From positions 1-34,785 of the forward strand of contig CAIXJC010000057.1 of the NCBI GenBank assembly GCA_903919715.1: 34,785 nt of DNA. Reading direction: 5' to 3'. Of the stretch, positions 1-8,380 are shown piece by piece; position 1 is the first letter of the stretch, and each line of letters begins with the position of its first letter. The notes below the pieces were generated by a model. It made no database searches. It saw only the letters and a program-made list of their open reading frames with translations, and was not told the DNA's origin. The stretch is from an uncultured bacterium. GTDB taxonomy: Bacteria > Planctomycetota > Phycisphaerae > Phycisphaerales > SM1A02. The position numbers were made by a program, and so were the translations under genes.

Positions 1-26
1 CCTGACTTACTCCCCTGACTTACTCC
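1..26. repeat. 13-bp tandem duplication at the 3' end of thiG
   Basis: The 13-mer CCTGACTTACTCC occurs twice head to tail (1-13 and 14-26). The second copy contains the thiG stop codon (TAA on the minus strand, bases 22-20), so the duplication repeats the end of the gene. The array may continue beyond the left edge. Confidence 0.85.
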
Positions 27-880
27 CCAGGAATATGCGTAATCACGCCTTCCCAAGGACTCGATGCACTCGCGTATCGGCGGCTGGGCATTCGCCCTGC
101 ACGCGCGCCAAGCCAACCTGCATCGCATGCCAAGCGCATTGCATTTGCCATCATCACCGCATCTTTGGCATGAGCGATCGCAGTATTCAACAGCACGCCG
201 TCTGCGCCGAGTTCCATCGCAACCGTCACGTCGCTTGGCGTACCGACGCCAGCATCAACGATGACGGGATAATTCGCATCGCCACCCGCGGAAGGATCTT
301 TGAGAAGTTCGAGAATGATCGAAATTGCGCTTGGATTGGAAATGCCGCGGCCAGATCCGATGGGACTTCCTGCGGGCATCACACTTGTTGCACCAGCATC
401 GCGCAGTCGCACGGCCATGATTGGATCATCGCTGGAATAGCACAGAACCTCGAATCCATCTGCGACCAACTCGCGGCATGCTTCGAGCGTTCCAACTGGA
501 TCGGGCAGCAGAGTTCGCTTATCGCCAAGCACTTCCAACTTCACCCAGCGCGCGCCAGGATTTTTCATTTGCTGCAGAATGTCACGGCCTAATCGCGCAA
601 CGCGGACGGCGTCTTGCGCAGTGAAGCATCCGGCAGTGTTTGGAAGAATGGTCAACTTGGAAGTGTCCATCGCGTCGAGCAGTGACTTGCCTTGCGCATC
701 GATCAACCGTTCGCGCCGAACTGCAACGGTGACGACATCAGCGCCGCACGCAGCAAGCGCGCGGTTCATCGTGTCATTGTCTGAGTATTTCCCGGTACCA
801 ACAATGAGTCGGCTTTTCAGCGTGAACGATCCAACACGCAGAGGAGTGGGGGAAATTGCAGGTGATTGGAGCGTCGTCAA
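20..880 (-). CDS. thiG: Thiazole synthase ThiG
   Basis: ThiG builds the thiazole phosphate ring of thiamine in the cytosol from 1-deoxy-D-xylulose 5-phosphate, dehydroglycine and the thiocarboxylate carried by ThiS. The protein (286 aa from the start used here) has the family's N-terminal stretch around [10 protein letters not shown] and the WVKLEVLGD segment with the Schiff-base lysine. It also has the TIM-barrel phosphate-binding glycines in SPIGSGRGI and [10 protein letters not shown] choose the TTG at 880 because a GGAGG lies 8 bases upstream. A TTG at 916 would add 12 residues inside thiS with no ribosome-binding site. The gene lies directly behind thiS, a standard pairing. Family assignment is very secure; the start is well supported. 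Confidence 0.96.
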   Translation of the reverse strand: MTTLQSPAISPTPLRVGSFTLKSRLIVGTGKYSDNDTMNRALAACGADVVTVAVRRERLIDAQGKSLLDAMDTSKLTILPNTAGCFTAQDAVRVARLGRDILQQMKNPGARWVKLEVLGDKRTLLPDPVGTLEACRELVADGFEVLCYSSDDPIMAVRLRDAGATSVMPAGSPIGSGRGISNPSAISIILELLKDPSAGGDANYPVIVDAGVGTPSDVTVAMELGADGVLLNTAIAHAKDAVMMANAMRLACDAGWLGARAGRMPSRRYASASSPWEGVITHIPGE

Positions 881-884
881 TGGT

Positions 885-1085
885 TCATCCTCCGCCAACA
901 AGTGTGACAATTTCAATTCGGTCGCCAGCTTTCAGCGAAACGCCTTCGCGCTTGTCGTGGGGGACAAGTCGTTCATTCACCTCAACGGCACATGGAACAT
1001 CCACCGTGCGGAAGCGAAGGACTGCCTCTGCAACCGTGCAAGAGTCTGTGAGATTCTCAGGTTTTCCATTGATTGTGACTTGCAT
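885..1085 (-). CDS. thiS: Sulfur carrier protein ThiS
   Basis: A 66-residue ubiquitin-fold sulfur carrier. ThiF-type enzymes adenylate its C-terminal Gly-Gly, and the resulting thiocarboxylate donates sulfur to ThiG. It starts MQVTINGKP, carries the family core (VAEAV near residue 20, VNERLVP near 37-42, KAGDRIEIV near 52-60) and ends in three glycines. The ATG is at 1085. The stop lies 4 bases before the thiG start, and the codons of the glycine tail form the thiG ribosome-binding site. Only 36 bases separate this ATG from the divergent lipoprotein gene, so the two promoters must be very close or overlap. No thiF, thiO or thiH is visible; they may lie elsewhere. Confidence 0.95.
   Translation of the reverse strand: MQVTINGKPENLTDSCTVAEAVLRFRTVDVPCAVEVNERLVPHDKREGVSLKAGDRIEIVTLVGGG
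889..893 (-). promoter_or_regulatory. thiG ribosome-binding site inside the thiS tail
   Basis: On the minus strand GGAGG sits 8 bases before the TTG at 880. It is made of the codons for the terminal glycines of ThiS (GGC GGA GGA TGA), so one sequence both encodes the thiocarboxylate tail and recruits ribosomes for thiG. It decides the thiG start. Confidence 0.7.
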
Positions 1086-1121
1086 CTCTGGCGTAAGATT
1101 AGCGCAGTGACCACTCAAGTG

Positions 1122-1910
1122 ATGCCATCTTTCCTGCGAACATTTTCGTCGATCGCGATCTGCGCATTTTTTGCCCTCGGGTGCAGCCACAAAGGCGATG
1201 ACACAAGCACGCCACAAAAGGCGCTCGATGCGATTCAGCGGATGATCGAAGAGGGGCGGCCGCAAGATCTTCCCAACATGATCGACATGAAAGCGCGTGA
1301 CGTCACCTTCGAGGATGGCGTGACCGAGGCGAGTGCGATCAAGAACGTGAAGGACAAGATGGGCGAGATGCTGGCACAATTGTGGCGGGTCTCGAAGAAG
1401 GTGAAGGCGCGCTTCCCAAGTGAATTGAATGACGAGGCAAAGGTTGGTATCGCTGCTGCAGCTGATCGCGGCTTCGACTATCGCGCGCTGGCGAAACGAG
1501 TTCTGGGTGATCCATTTGGATTCCTCACGGAACAGCGAAAGCGAATGAAGGTGGAAGATCTCGGAGACGGAACCGCCGCAATCACAATCGACAATGAGCC
1601 TGCGTTTGGTGGATTGCTGACGATGGTCGAGACATCTGACGGTTGGCGATTGAGCGTTCCAGTCGACACCCTTCGGTCGAATAAATATTGGCCTCATACT
1701 CGGCATGAATGGGCAGTGATCGCATCGATGATGATCGGAATCGAGAATTCTCTGGGCGACTTTGAATCGGAGTTTGACGAAGGGAAGATTCATTCCGTTC
1801 GAGAAGCTGGCGAGCGCGTCGGAAGGCTCGTGGGCGAATCGGTCGTCGTGCAGAGTGTTATCTATTCAATGATGAAGCGCGATGATGTCGTAGCGCCTGC
1901 GAAGAAGTGA
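1122..1910 (+). CDS. Predicted lipoprotein of unknown function
   Basis: A 262-residue protein I do not recognise. It opens with a short charged start, a hydrophobic stretch (about residues 5-18) and the lipobox FALGC, so it should be lipidated and anchored to a membrane. The mature part is charged and mostly helical, with a Lys/Glu-rich section (KNVKDKMGEM, RVSKKVKARF) followed by a likely beta section near AAITIDNEPAF. The start is ATG 1122; a GTG directly before it is also possible. The gene is divergent from thiS-thiG and convergent with the antiporter. Reading frame, lipobox and length support a real gene; the sequence gives no clue to its role. Confidence 0.8.
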   Translation: MPSFLRTFSSIAICAFFALGCSHKGDDTSTPQKALDAIQRMIEEGRPQDLPNMIDMKARDVTFEDGVTEASAIKNVKDKMGEMLAQLWRVSKKVKARFPSELNDEAKVGIAAAADRGFDYRALAKRVLGDPFGFLTEQRKRMKVEDLGDGTAAITIDNEPAFGGLLTMVETSDGWRLSVPVDTLRSNKYWPHTRHEWAVIASMMIGIENSLGDFESEFDEGKIHSVREAGERVGRLVGESVVVQSVIYSMMKRDDVVAPAKK

Positions 1911-1930
1911 TTGCAGCTGCTTAGGCGCCT

Positions 1931-1963
1931 CATGCGTGCCTCATGCGTGCCTCATGCGTGCCT
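1931..1963. repeat. Three perfect 11-bp tandem repeats between convergent genes
   Basis: CATGCGTGCCT occurs three times in a row in the 62-bp gap between the lipoprotein stop (1910) and the antiporter stop (1973). The array is bracketed by TTAGGC (1921-1926) and its reverse complement GCCTAA (1960-1965), so transcripts from either side could form a 6-bp stem across it. There is no U-tract, so a conventional intrinsic terminator is not supported. Confidence 0.85.
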
Positions 1964-1972
1964 AATGGGCTC

Positions 1973-3304
1973 TCAGTGCTCGAAGATCAGCGTGACAAGA
2001 ATGAATACGGGGATCAAGACAACTGTTGACCACGCCATGTAGCCAAAGAAACTTGGCATCCGCACGCCACCTTCTTCAGCCATCGCTTTCACCATAAAAT
2101 TAGGCCCGTTTCCGATGTATGTGTTTGCCCCCATGAAGACGCTGCCGAGTGAAATCGCCGCGAGCAGCGGTGCGCTGACATGCATTCCTTCGCTGAGCAT
2201 GATCATGGTTGAATTGGGATCGGGTGGAAGGCTCGTCGCAGTCGTAAGGAAGACCAGATATGTCGGCGCGTTATCCAAGAAACTCGAAAGCGTCCCCGTG
2301 ACCCAGAAGAACTGCGAAGGAGTTGTCACGCCAAGTTCGGCGCCACGTTCAGTGAGAACCGCAAGTGGCACTTGCATCGCAACAAAGATTCCGATGAAGA
2401 GCGCAGCAACTTCCAAGATCGGTCCCCATGAAAACTTGTTGATCGCACGAAGTCCATGAGGCGTGGTCAAGAGGCTCAGGCCAGCACATAAACACATGGC
2501 ACCTTCGCGGGCAAAGGGCAGAATTTCTTGGGATGTTCCTGGAAAAAATCGCCCAGGAACGAGCACGATGACGGAAGCCAGAATCCCTCCAAGCCAAACG
2601 AGATTGACGAGGCCGCTCATATGAATTCGGTGCACGGCTTTCGATTCTCTTCGAATCGCTTCGACGGTTTCGTGGCGGATCATCCACGTATCGATCGCGA
2701 AATAGATCGCAAGCAATAATCCAACTGTGAAGATCCACTGCGGCCACATTTGCAGAGTCCAGAAAAATGGAACGCCGCGCAAGTATCCAAGAAAGAGTGG
2801 TGGGTCGCCGATGGGAAGGAGCAAACCTCCAACATTCGAAACGAGGAAGATAAAGAAGACCACGGTGTGCGCAACGCGAGTGCGATCACGGTTGGTGTCG
2901 AGCAGAAGTCGAATCAACAGGACGCTTGCACCCGTGGTTCCAAGCACGCTCGCAAGCAGTGCTCCGGTGGTCAGAATCATCGTGTTGGTCCGCGGTGTCG
3001 CCGAAAGGTCGCCGCGCAGAGCGATTCCCCCCGCAACGATGTAGAGCGATCCCAGCAGGACCATAAATGGGATGTATTCCCCAAGCAGTGTGTGGGAAAG
3101 CACGTGAAAAGCCGACGAATAATTTTCGGTGATTGCAATGAAGAGCAGCGCAACGACCGCACATCCGCCTGCGACGATTGTCTTGTTTCGATTTGCATGC
3201 CACCAATGCGCAGTCGCTGGAATCAATGGCAGAATCGCAATCGCAAGTAAGAGTCCAACAAATGGCAGAGTCCCGATCGGCCAAAGAGCGTGGGCTGCAA
3301 GCAT
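1973..3304 (-). CDS. Na+/H+ antiporter of the NhaD/ion-transporter superfamily
   Basis: A 443-residue polytopic inner-membrane protein with about 11-12 hydrophobic segments. The signature is of the ion-transporter superfamily that includes NhaD, citrate and arsenite permeases: a GTTGASVLL motif followed by SNVGGLLLPIGDPPLF, and a matching C-terminal half with SSFLDNAPTYLVFL and GANTYIGNGPNFMVKA. The paired NxxG/GDPP and DNAP segments form the substrate site in relatives, which argues for sodium-proton exchange, although another anion or cation is possible. The start is ATG 3304 with no clear ribosome-binding site. Its upstream region is shared with the divergent TM2-like gene. Confidence 0.88.
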   Translation of the reverse strand: MLAAHALWPIGTLPFVGLLLAIAILPLIPATAHWWHANRNKTIVAGGCAVVALLFIAITENYSSAFHVLSHTLLGEYIPFMVLLGSLYIVAGGIALRGDLSATPRTNTMILTTGALLASVLGTTGASVLLIRLLLDTNRDRTRVAHTVVFFIFLVSNVGGLLLPIGDPPLFLGYLRGVPFFWTLQMWPQWIFTVGLLLAIYFAIDTWMIRHETVEAIRRESKAVHRIHMSGLVNLVWLGGILASVIVLVPGRFFPGTSQEILPFAREGAMCLCAGLSLLTTPHGLRAINKFSWGPILEVAALFIGIFVAMQVPLAVLTERGAELGVTTPSQFFWVTGTLSSFLDNAPTYLVFLTTATSLPPDPNSTMIMLSEGMHVSAPLLAAISLGSVFMGANTYIGNGPNFMVKAMAEEGGVRMPSFFGYMAWSTVVLIPVFILVTLIFEH

Positions 3305-3471
3305 CGCATTAAGAGTAGCGCACGAGACCTTCCTTGGTGCGCGCGTTCAAGATCTCGCCGCAGCACTGTTGATGGAGTCGCAGCCTTCCAATTGGACTAT
3401 TCTGTCGGCATATCTATCGGCATATTCGTGTTCAGTGTGTGGTTTGGTTTTTCGAATACAGGAGTTCACAT

Positions 3472-3678
3472 ATGAGTGAAGGGCAAGGTTCGTCTGGCAA
3501 TGTGATCGCAGCGCTCTGCAGTTTTTTTATCCCCGGCCTCGGGCAATTGGTGCAGGGAAGATTTGTGATCGCCATCGTGCAGTTCGTGTTCGCAGCACTC
3601 TTGTGGGTGATCTGGCTCGGATGGATTATTCACATCTGGTCGATACTCGACGCAGCGCTCTGGCGTCGTCGCGGTTGA
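3472..3678 (+). CDS. Small TM2-like membrane protein
   Basis: A 68-residue protein with two hydrophobic stretches (about residues 10-22 and 32-55) joined by IPGLGQLVQGR. That turn is typical of TM2 and related small two-helix membrane proteins, whose function is unknown. The start at ATG 3472 is fixed by AGGAG about 8 bases upstream; a longer in-frame GTG start at 3439 has no such site. The C-terminus is WRRRG, basic and probably cytoplasmic. The next gene begins 101 bases later on the same strand. Confidence 0.8.
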   Translation: MSEGQGSSGNVIAALCSFFIPGLGQLVQGRFVIAIVQFVFAALLWVIWLGWIIHIWSILDAALWRRRG

Positions 3679-3779
3679 TTCTGTCCACACCTTTCATTGG
3701 AAGCCGATCGACTCTGTGCACATTCAGGGCACCGATCGATAGACTTTCCAATTGCGTCAATTCAAAAAGGTCTCCATTC

Positions 3780-4598
3780 ATGAAAAAACTCGTTGCCTTT
3801 GCGTTTTTTGCTTTCTGCACGGTCGTCATTCTTGGTGCGGATGACTCTGCTCCCAAGGCTTTCACTGAGTCGATTCGAGGGACAGCCAGAACGATCGAGA
3901 TGATCCCCGTCTCTGCGCTTCCTGGTGCTTCTCCAATTTGGATGTGCAAGACAGAAATTCCTTGGGAAGTCCTCGATATCTGCATTTATGGATTCGACAA
4001 GGTTGATGGCAAGAGCGATTCTCCGGGCGCCGATGCGGTGACTCGTCCTACGAAACCGTACATCGCGATGGACCGAGGATTTGGTCATGCAGGCTGGCCT
4101 GCGAATTCTGTTGGCTTCAAGAATGCGAATACGTTTTGTGAATGGCTTTCTGCCAAGAGTGGCAAGCATTATCGATTACCGACTGTTGCGGAGTGGAAGC
4201 ATGCGTGCGAAATGGGAAAGGTTGATCCCAACGCGGTCGGCGATTTCGCATGGTTCGATGAGAACAGCGATGGCACGACTCACAAGATCGGGTCGAAGAA
4301 AGCAGACGCACAGGGTTTGCACGACTTGTATGGAAATCTCGCAGAGTGGTGCGTGCAGCCTGATGGAAGTGGCGTCGTGCTTGGAGGTTCATTCCGTGAG
4401 GCGAAGGATGAAATTGGATGCAGTGCATCGGTCGTTGATTCTCCAAAGTGGAATCGCAGCGATCCTCAAATTCCAAAGAGTATTTGGTGGCTCGCGGACG
4501 CTGGTTGGATTGGATTTCGAGTGGTATGCGATGGGCCAGCGGCCGCGCCCGCCGCGCCCGTCGCGCCCGTCACTCCCATGCCTTCAAAGCCGCAGTGA
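3780..4598 (+). CDS. Secreted SUMF1/FGE-fold protein, probably non-catalytic
   Basis: A 272-residue protein with an N-terminal signal peptide (MKKLVAFAFFAFC through about ILGADD) and a formylglycine-generating-enzyme (SUMF1) fold. Fold markers are FCEWLSAKSGKHYRLPTVAEW, DLYGNLAEWC, VVLGGSF and WIGFRVVC. Active FGEs have a Cys pair a few residues after the GGS motif; here the segment reads GGSFREAKDEIGC and neither cysteine falls at the expected place. It is therefore more likely a binding or structural member than a sulfatase activator. The tail is Ala/Pro-rich and encoded by a short repeat. It precedes two exported oxidoreductases on the same strand, which suggests a shared periplasmic role. 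Confidence 0.85.
   Translation: MKKLVAFAFFAFCTVVILGADDSAPKAFTESIRGTARTIEMIPVSALPGASPIWMCKTEIPWEVLDICIYGFDKVDGKSDSPGADAVTRPTKPYIAMDRGFGHAGWPANSVGFKNANTFCEWLSAKSGKHYRLPTVAEWKHACEMGKVDPNAVGDFAWFDENSDGTTHKIGSKKADAQGLHDLYGNLAEWCVQPDGSGVVLGGSFREAKDEIGCSASVVDSPKWNRSDPQIPKSIWWLADAGWIGFRVVCDGPAAAPAAPVAPVTPMPSKPQ
4545..4571 (+). repeat. 9-bp repeats encoding the Ala-Pro tail of the SUMF1-fold protein
   Basis: GCGCCCGCC, GCGCCCGTC and GCGCCCGTC follow each other in frame and encode APA-APV-APV. The repeat lies in a low-complexity linker or tail, a place where copy number can drift without damaging the fold. Confidence 0.75.
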
Positions 4599-4666
4599 TG
4601 TAGGCTCATTATCGAATTTCTGTGACGGTGAATGAGTCCAGTTCGCAAATTATGGAGAAAGACACG

Positions 4667-5968
4667 ATGTCCCAGCCTGATGAAACACGTCGAACATTCA
4701 TGAAAGCAGCAGCGATGGTTGGAGTTGGCGCAGCACTCGCGCCTTTTCCAGTTTGGGCGGGCGCACCTGGGGATGATCGAATCAAAGTTGGACTCGTTGG
4801 ATGTGGAGGTCGTGGAACTGGAGCCGCTGCTCAAGCGCTTGCTGCAGACAAAGGCGTCGTGATTTGGGCAATGGCCGACGCATTTCAAGATCGACTGGAT
4901 TCCAGTCTTGCAAATTTGCTAAAGGAAGATGGGAAAGAGCGCGTGCTCGTTCCAGCAGATCGACAATTCGTTGGTCTCCACGGGATTGATCAATTGCTGC
5001 CGTTGGTCGATGTTGTGCTTCTCTGCTCAACACCTGCATTCCGTCCAGAACAATTGGCGAAGGCGGTCGCAGCTGGCAAAAACATTTTCTGCGAGAAGCC
5101 AGTCTGCGTCGATTCCGTTGGATATCGATCAGTGAAGGAGAGCGTGCGGATTGCGCGCGAAAAGAACTTGACGATCGTGAGTGGTTTTTGTTGGCGCAGT
5201 TCCAGTCCAGAGCGAGCGATTTATGGCGAAATTCTCGGCGGACGATTGGGCGAAGTCGTCAGCATTAGTGCGACATATCTGACCGGTCCACTTGGCACGA
5301 GACCGCGCAAGCCAGGTTGGTCTGACTTTGATTTCCAACTTCGAAATTGGCAGCATTTTGCTTGGCTTTCGGGAGATCACCTTGTCGAGCAAGCCGTTCA
5401 TTCGATTGACAAGATCAACTGGGCAATGGGTGGTCGGCATCCGACAAAGTGCACTGGAATTGGAAGCCGATTCTGCCGTGAAGATGTTCCAGAGCGTGGC
5501 GATATCTATGACAACTTCTCTGTGATCTATGAATATGAGAATGGCCCGCGCTGTGTATTGACCACCCGTCAGCAGGCGAATTGTTACAACAACAATGATG
5601 ATTGGATCAATGGCACGAAGGGATATGCGTGGGTGAATGGATGGGGACCAACGCACTGGATTAAGGATTATTCCGGCAAGACAATTTGGTCGTATCCAAA
5701 GGATGGTCCGACTCCAGATATGTATCAAGTCGAACATGACACGCTCTTTAAGTCGATTCGAGATCGTCGAACGATCAATGAAGGCGAATTCATGGCGGAC
5801 TCGTGCTTGATGGCAATCATGGGTCGAATGTCGGCGTATTCCGGCAAGCAGGTCACATGGGAAGAAGCGACCACGTCGGGTGAAAATCTCAGACCCGCAT
5901 CATTCGCAGATCCGATGCCTGTCCGTAAGGCACCGCATCCTGGTGTGAGCCCAACAACTGCAGCTTGA
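4667..5968 (+). CDS. Tat-exported Gfo/Idh/MocA-family oxidoreductase (first copy)
   Basis: A 433-residue protein with a twin-arginine signal (TRRTFMK at residues 7-13, then a hydrophobic run to about AGA), so it should be exported folded with its dinucleotide. The Rossmann fold starts at VGLVGCGGRG, and the family's catalytic EKP lies in NIFCEKPVCVD. The substrate-side helix is HLVEQAVHSIDKINWAMG. These enzymes oxidise or reduce sugars, inositols or their derivatives with NAD(P); the substrate here cannot be told. ATG 4667 is chosen for GGAG 9 bases upstream; the ATG at 4652 lacks a site. The second copy starts 14 bases after this stop. Confidence 0.93.
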   Translation: MSQPDETRRTFMKAAAMVGVGAALAPFPVWAGAPGDDRIKVGLVGCGGRGTGAAAQALAADKGVVIWAMADAFQDRLDSSLANLLKEDGKERVLVPADRQFVGLHGIDQLLPLVDVVLLCSTPAFRPEQLAKAVAAGKNIFCEKPVCVDSVGYRSVKESVRIAREKNLTIVSGFCWRSSSPERAIYGEILGGRLGEVVSISATYLTGPLGTRPRKPGWSDFDFQLRNWQHFAWLSGDHLVEQAVHSIDKINWAMGGRHPTKCTGIGSRFCREDVPERGDIYDNFSVIYEYENGPRCVLTTRQQANCYNNNDDWINGTKGYAWVNGWGPTHWIKDYSGKTIWSYPKDGPTPDMYQVEHDTLFKSIRDRRTINEGEFMADSCLMAIMGRMSAYSGKQVTWEEATTSGENLRPASFADPMPVRKAPHPGVSPTTAA

Positions 5969-5982
5969 ACCGAAGGAACTCA

Positions 5983-7287
5983 ATGTTCAATATCAATCGA
6001 CGCGATTTCGTTAAGAGCACCGCTTGGACCACTCTTGCAATTGCAAGCGCTGGCGGTTTGATTTCGAGCAACGCAAAGGCTGCGCGATTGGTTGCCGCAC
6101 GCGGAAAGCGCGACATTCGAATTGGCGTGATTGGATGCGGCGGTCGCGGAACAGGTGCGGCGGGGAACGCTCTCGAGGCATCTACCGACGCACGCATCGT
6201 GGCGTACGGCGATCTCTTCCAAGACCGAATTGTGTCGGCGCAGTCCGGGCTTTCATCATTCGGTGAACGATCGAAGGTCGCTCCTGCCCAGCGTTTTGTC
6301 GGATTTGACGCATATCAAGGGGTACTTTCGGTTCCGTGTGATTATGTCATCTTGGCGACTCCGCCTGGATTTCGTCCGATCCATTTTTCTGCGGCAGTTG
6401 CGGCAGGAAAAAACGCGTTCATCGAAAAGCCAGTCGCAGTCGATCCGACGGGAATTCGAACGATGCTCGCGGCATCGTCAGAAGTTGATGCGAAGAATTT
6501 GCGCGTTGCGGCTGGGACTCAGCGCCGTCACGAGTGGTGCTATCTGGAAGCAATGCAGCGAATCAAGGATGGCGCCATCGGGCGCGTCGTTGCAGCGCGC
6601 GTCTTCTGGAACATGGGAAGTCTTTGGAACGTGCCGCCCCAAATCATGCGAAGCGATGTCGAAAATCAAGTTCGCAATTGGCTCTATCACACATGGCTCT
6701 CGGGCGATCACATTGTTGAGCAGCATGTGCACAATATCGATATTGCAAATTGGGCAATGGGTTCACATCCCTCGCGGTGTATCGCAGTCGGTGGTCGTCA
6801 AGCACGAACGGATCAGCGAGAATTCGGAAACATTTTCGATCACTTCGCGGTCGACTTTGAATATCCAAACGCAGAAGGTGACACCGAGCCAAGATTCGCG
6901 CTCAGTATGGCGCGGCAACAAGAGGGAACCGCAGGCCGAGTGGAAGAAGTCATTTATGGAACAACTGGCGTCGCCCGACTCTCATCGGGATCAGCGCAGA
7001 TCACAGGCGAAAAGCCGTGGACTTTCAAGGGACCCAACAATAATCCCTACGTGCAGGAGCACATCGATTTGCAGAAGGCGATCGTCGACGGGACGCCACT
7101 GAATGAAACAACGCAGGTTGCACAGAGCACGATGAGCGCGATCATGGGCCGAATGGCTGCTTATTCTGGATCGGAATTCACTTGGGATGCGGCGCTTTCA
7201 AATCCGATGAATCTGATGCCGCCTTCGTTGCAGTTTGGTCCGCTACAGCAGGCGCCAGTGGCGATGCCTGGTCGTGACGGCTGTTAG
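5983..7287 (+). CDS. Tat-exported Gfo/Idh/MocA-family oxidoreductase (second copy)
   Basis: A 434-residue paralogue of the preceding gene with the same order of parts. It has a twin-arginine signal NRRDFVK (residues 5-11), Rossmann motif IGVIGCGGRG, EKP in NAFIEKPVAVD, and HIVEQHVHNIDIANWAMG. ATG 5983 has AAGGA 6 bases upstream, whereas the TTG at 5965 overlaps the previous stop and gives a poorer signal peptide. The two genes are almost certainly co-transcribed and arose by tandem duplication, but the sequences have diverged widely, so their substrates may differ. The last 110 bases overlap the 3' end of apbE on the other strand. Confidence 0.93.
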   Translation: MFNINRRDFVKSTAWTTLAIASAGGLISSNAKAARLVAARGKRDIRIGVIGCGGRGTGAAGNALEASTDARIVAYGDLFQDRIVSAQSGLSSFGERSKVAPAQRFVGFDAYQGVLSVPCDYVILATPPGFRPIHFSAAVAAGKNAFIEKPVAVDPTGIRTMLAASSEVDAKNLRVAAGTQRRHEWCYLEAMQRIKDGAIGRVVAARVFWNMGSLWNVPPQIMRSDVENQVRNWLYHTWLSGDHIVEQHVHNIDIANWAMGSHPSRCIAVGGRQARTDQREFGNIFDHFAVDFEYPNAEGDTEPRFALSMARQQEGTAGRVEEVIYGTTGVARLSSGSAQITGEKPWTFKGPNNNPYVQEHIDLQKAIVDGTPLNETTQVAQSTMSAIMGRMAAYSGSEFTWDAALSNPMNLMPPSLQFGPLQQAPVAMPGRDGC

Positions 7288-8359
7288 TCGAAGCCACAAT
7301 CGCATTCCACCCACTCGTCACGGATATCGCTGGTGAGAGTTGTTGAGTTGGGGTGATTTCTGCAACCCTCGCTTGGAAATCTCCAAGGGCTGTCCGTAAA
7401 TCCGCAGAGCGCGCCAATAATTCTGGACCACCCACGCAGAGAGCTGTCGCAAGTCCGTCGGCAATTGCGCCATTGCAACTGATGACCGTCGCGGCGATTC
7501 GGCGAGTGACAGCGTGCCCTGTTCGTGGATCAAGGACATGGGAATAACGAGTTCCGTTTGCATCGAGGTGCTGCGACTCGTCGCCACTCGTCGACACGCA
7601 TTGATTGTGCAGGAGCAGTTCGCATGACGGCACTCCGTCGAGCCCAGAAACAACATTGATTGTCCAACCATTTGTTCCTGGCGGTGGATCGCCGCAGGCA
7701 ATGTCACCAGCGACTGCGCACATCGCAGAGGAAGCGCCGAGCGATCGAAGTTTTTCAAGTACCGATTGCGCTGCGAGACCCTTGCCGATTCCTCCGAAGT
7801 CCAACCGAAGTCCTGGATGCGAGAAGGTGAGCAGGGGGCCGTCGGACTTCGCATCGAAACTCAATGTGATTGCGTGCCAGCCACCTTGGGAGTTTGCTTG
7901 AGCAATTGCATTGTCATCGGGGATCACGCCATTTTTGCGTGCGTTTCGCCAGAGTTGGGTTGAAGCACCGATCGCCGCATCGAATAATCCATCCGTCGCC
8001 TGCGAAATGAGGAGCGATCGCCGCACAGCGTCCGCAAGGTCGCGGCTGATCAGTATGGACGTTTCCGGACGCATCGCAAGTCGTCCCACTTCTGATGTTG
8101 CACGGTAATCGCTGAGGACATCATCGAGTGCATGCACGCGGTCAAATGCGGCGCGTGCGAGGTTCTGCGCTTGGGTTGAGTCCTCCGCGAAGAGCTCGAT
8201 GCGCATCTCGCATCCCATCGCAACTTCGCGAAATGAGAATCGTGTTTTCTGTAAGGGATCCCTTGTTTGTGCAGTGTCGTTGGCGTTGGATGCGAAGCCA
8301 ATCGTTGTGATCAGGCAGAGTGTGATGATGCCTTGCGCGACGGACTGGCGTGGGATCAT
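7178..8359 (-). CDS. apbE: FAD:protein FMN transferase ApbE
   Basis: ApbE moves FMN from FAD onto a threonine of partner flavoproteins, such as Rnf or NQR subunits, outside the cytoplasm. The 393-residue protein has an N-terminal signal or anchor (hydrophobic to about residue 22), the LDFGGIGKGLA motif, AVAGDI (usually GGDI) and YSHVLDPRTGHAV. The magnesium-site segment is ADGLATALCV. The last 40 or so residues (Ala/Thr/Ser-rich after about NAIVAS) go beyond the usual fold and are antisense to the neighbouring oxidoreductase gene. It lies 21 bases behind the HD-GYP gene and probably shares its transcript. No obvious target flavoprotein is in the window. Confidence 0.92.
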   Translation of the reverse strand: MIPRQSVAQGIITLCLITTIGFASNANDTAQTRDPLQKTRFSFREVAMGCEMRIELFAEDSTQAQNLARAAFDRVHALDDVLSDYRATSEVGRLAMRPETSILISRDLADAVRRSLLISQATDGLFDAAIGASTQLWRNARKNGVIPDDNAIAQANSQGGWHAITLSFDAKSDGPLLTFSHPGLRLDFGGIGKGLAAQSVLEKLRSLGASSAMCAVAGDIACGDPPPGTNGWTINVVSGLDGVPSCELLLHNQCVSTSGDESQHLDANGTRYSHVLDPRTGHAVTRRIAATVISCNGAIADGLATALCVGGPELLARSADLRTALGDFQARVAEITPTQQLSPAISVTSGWNAIVASTNSRHDQASPLAPAVADQTATKAASDSSDLKAPHPK

Positions 8360-8380
8360 CGAATCACTCGAAGTTTTTGG

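Noticed and set aside
1372..1386. Sigma-54 promoter-like TGGCAC-N5-TGGC
   Set aside because: It lies inside the lipoprotein coding region, has a mismatch in the -12 element and no gene start follows.
1086..1793. Upstream extension of thiS in the same minus-strand frame
   Set aside because: The extra 236 codons are antisense to the lipoprotein gene and show no family similarity; ThiS is complete from ATG 1085.
6131..7102. Open frame of 323 codons on the plus strand inside the second oxidoreductase gene
   Set aside because: It overlaps a gene with complete family motifs, has no recognisable domain and reads as Arg/Ser-rich out-of-frame translation.
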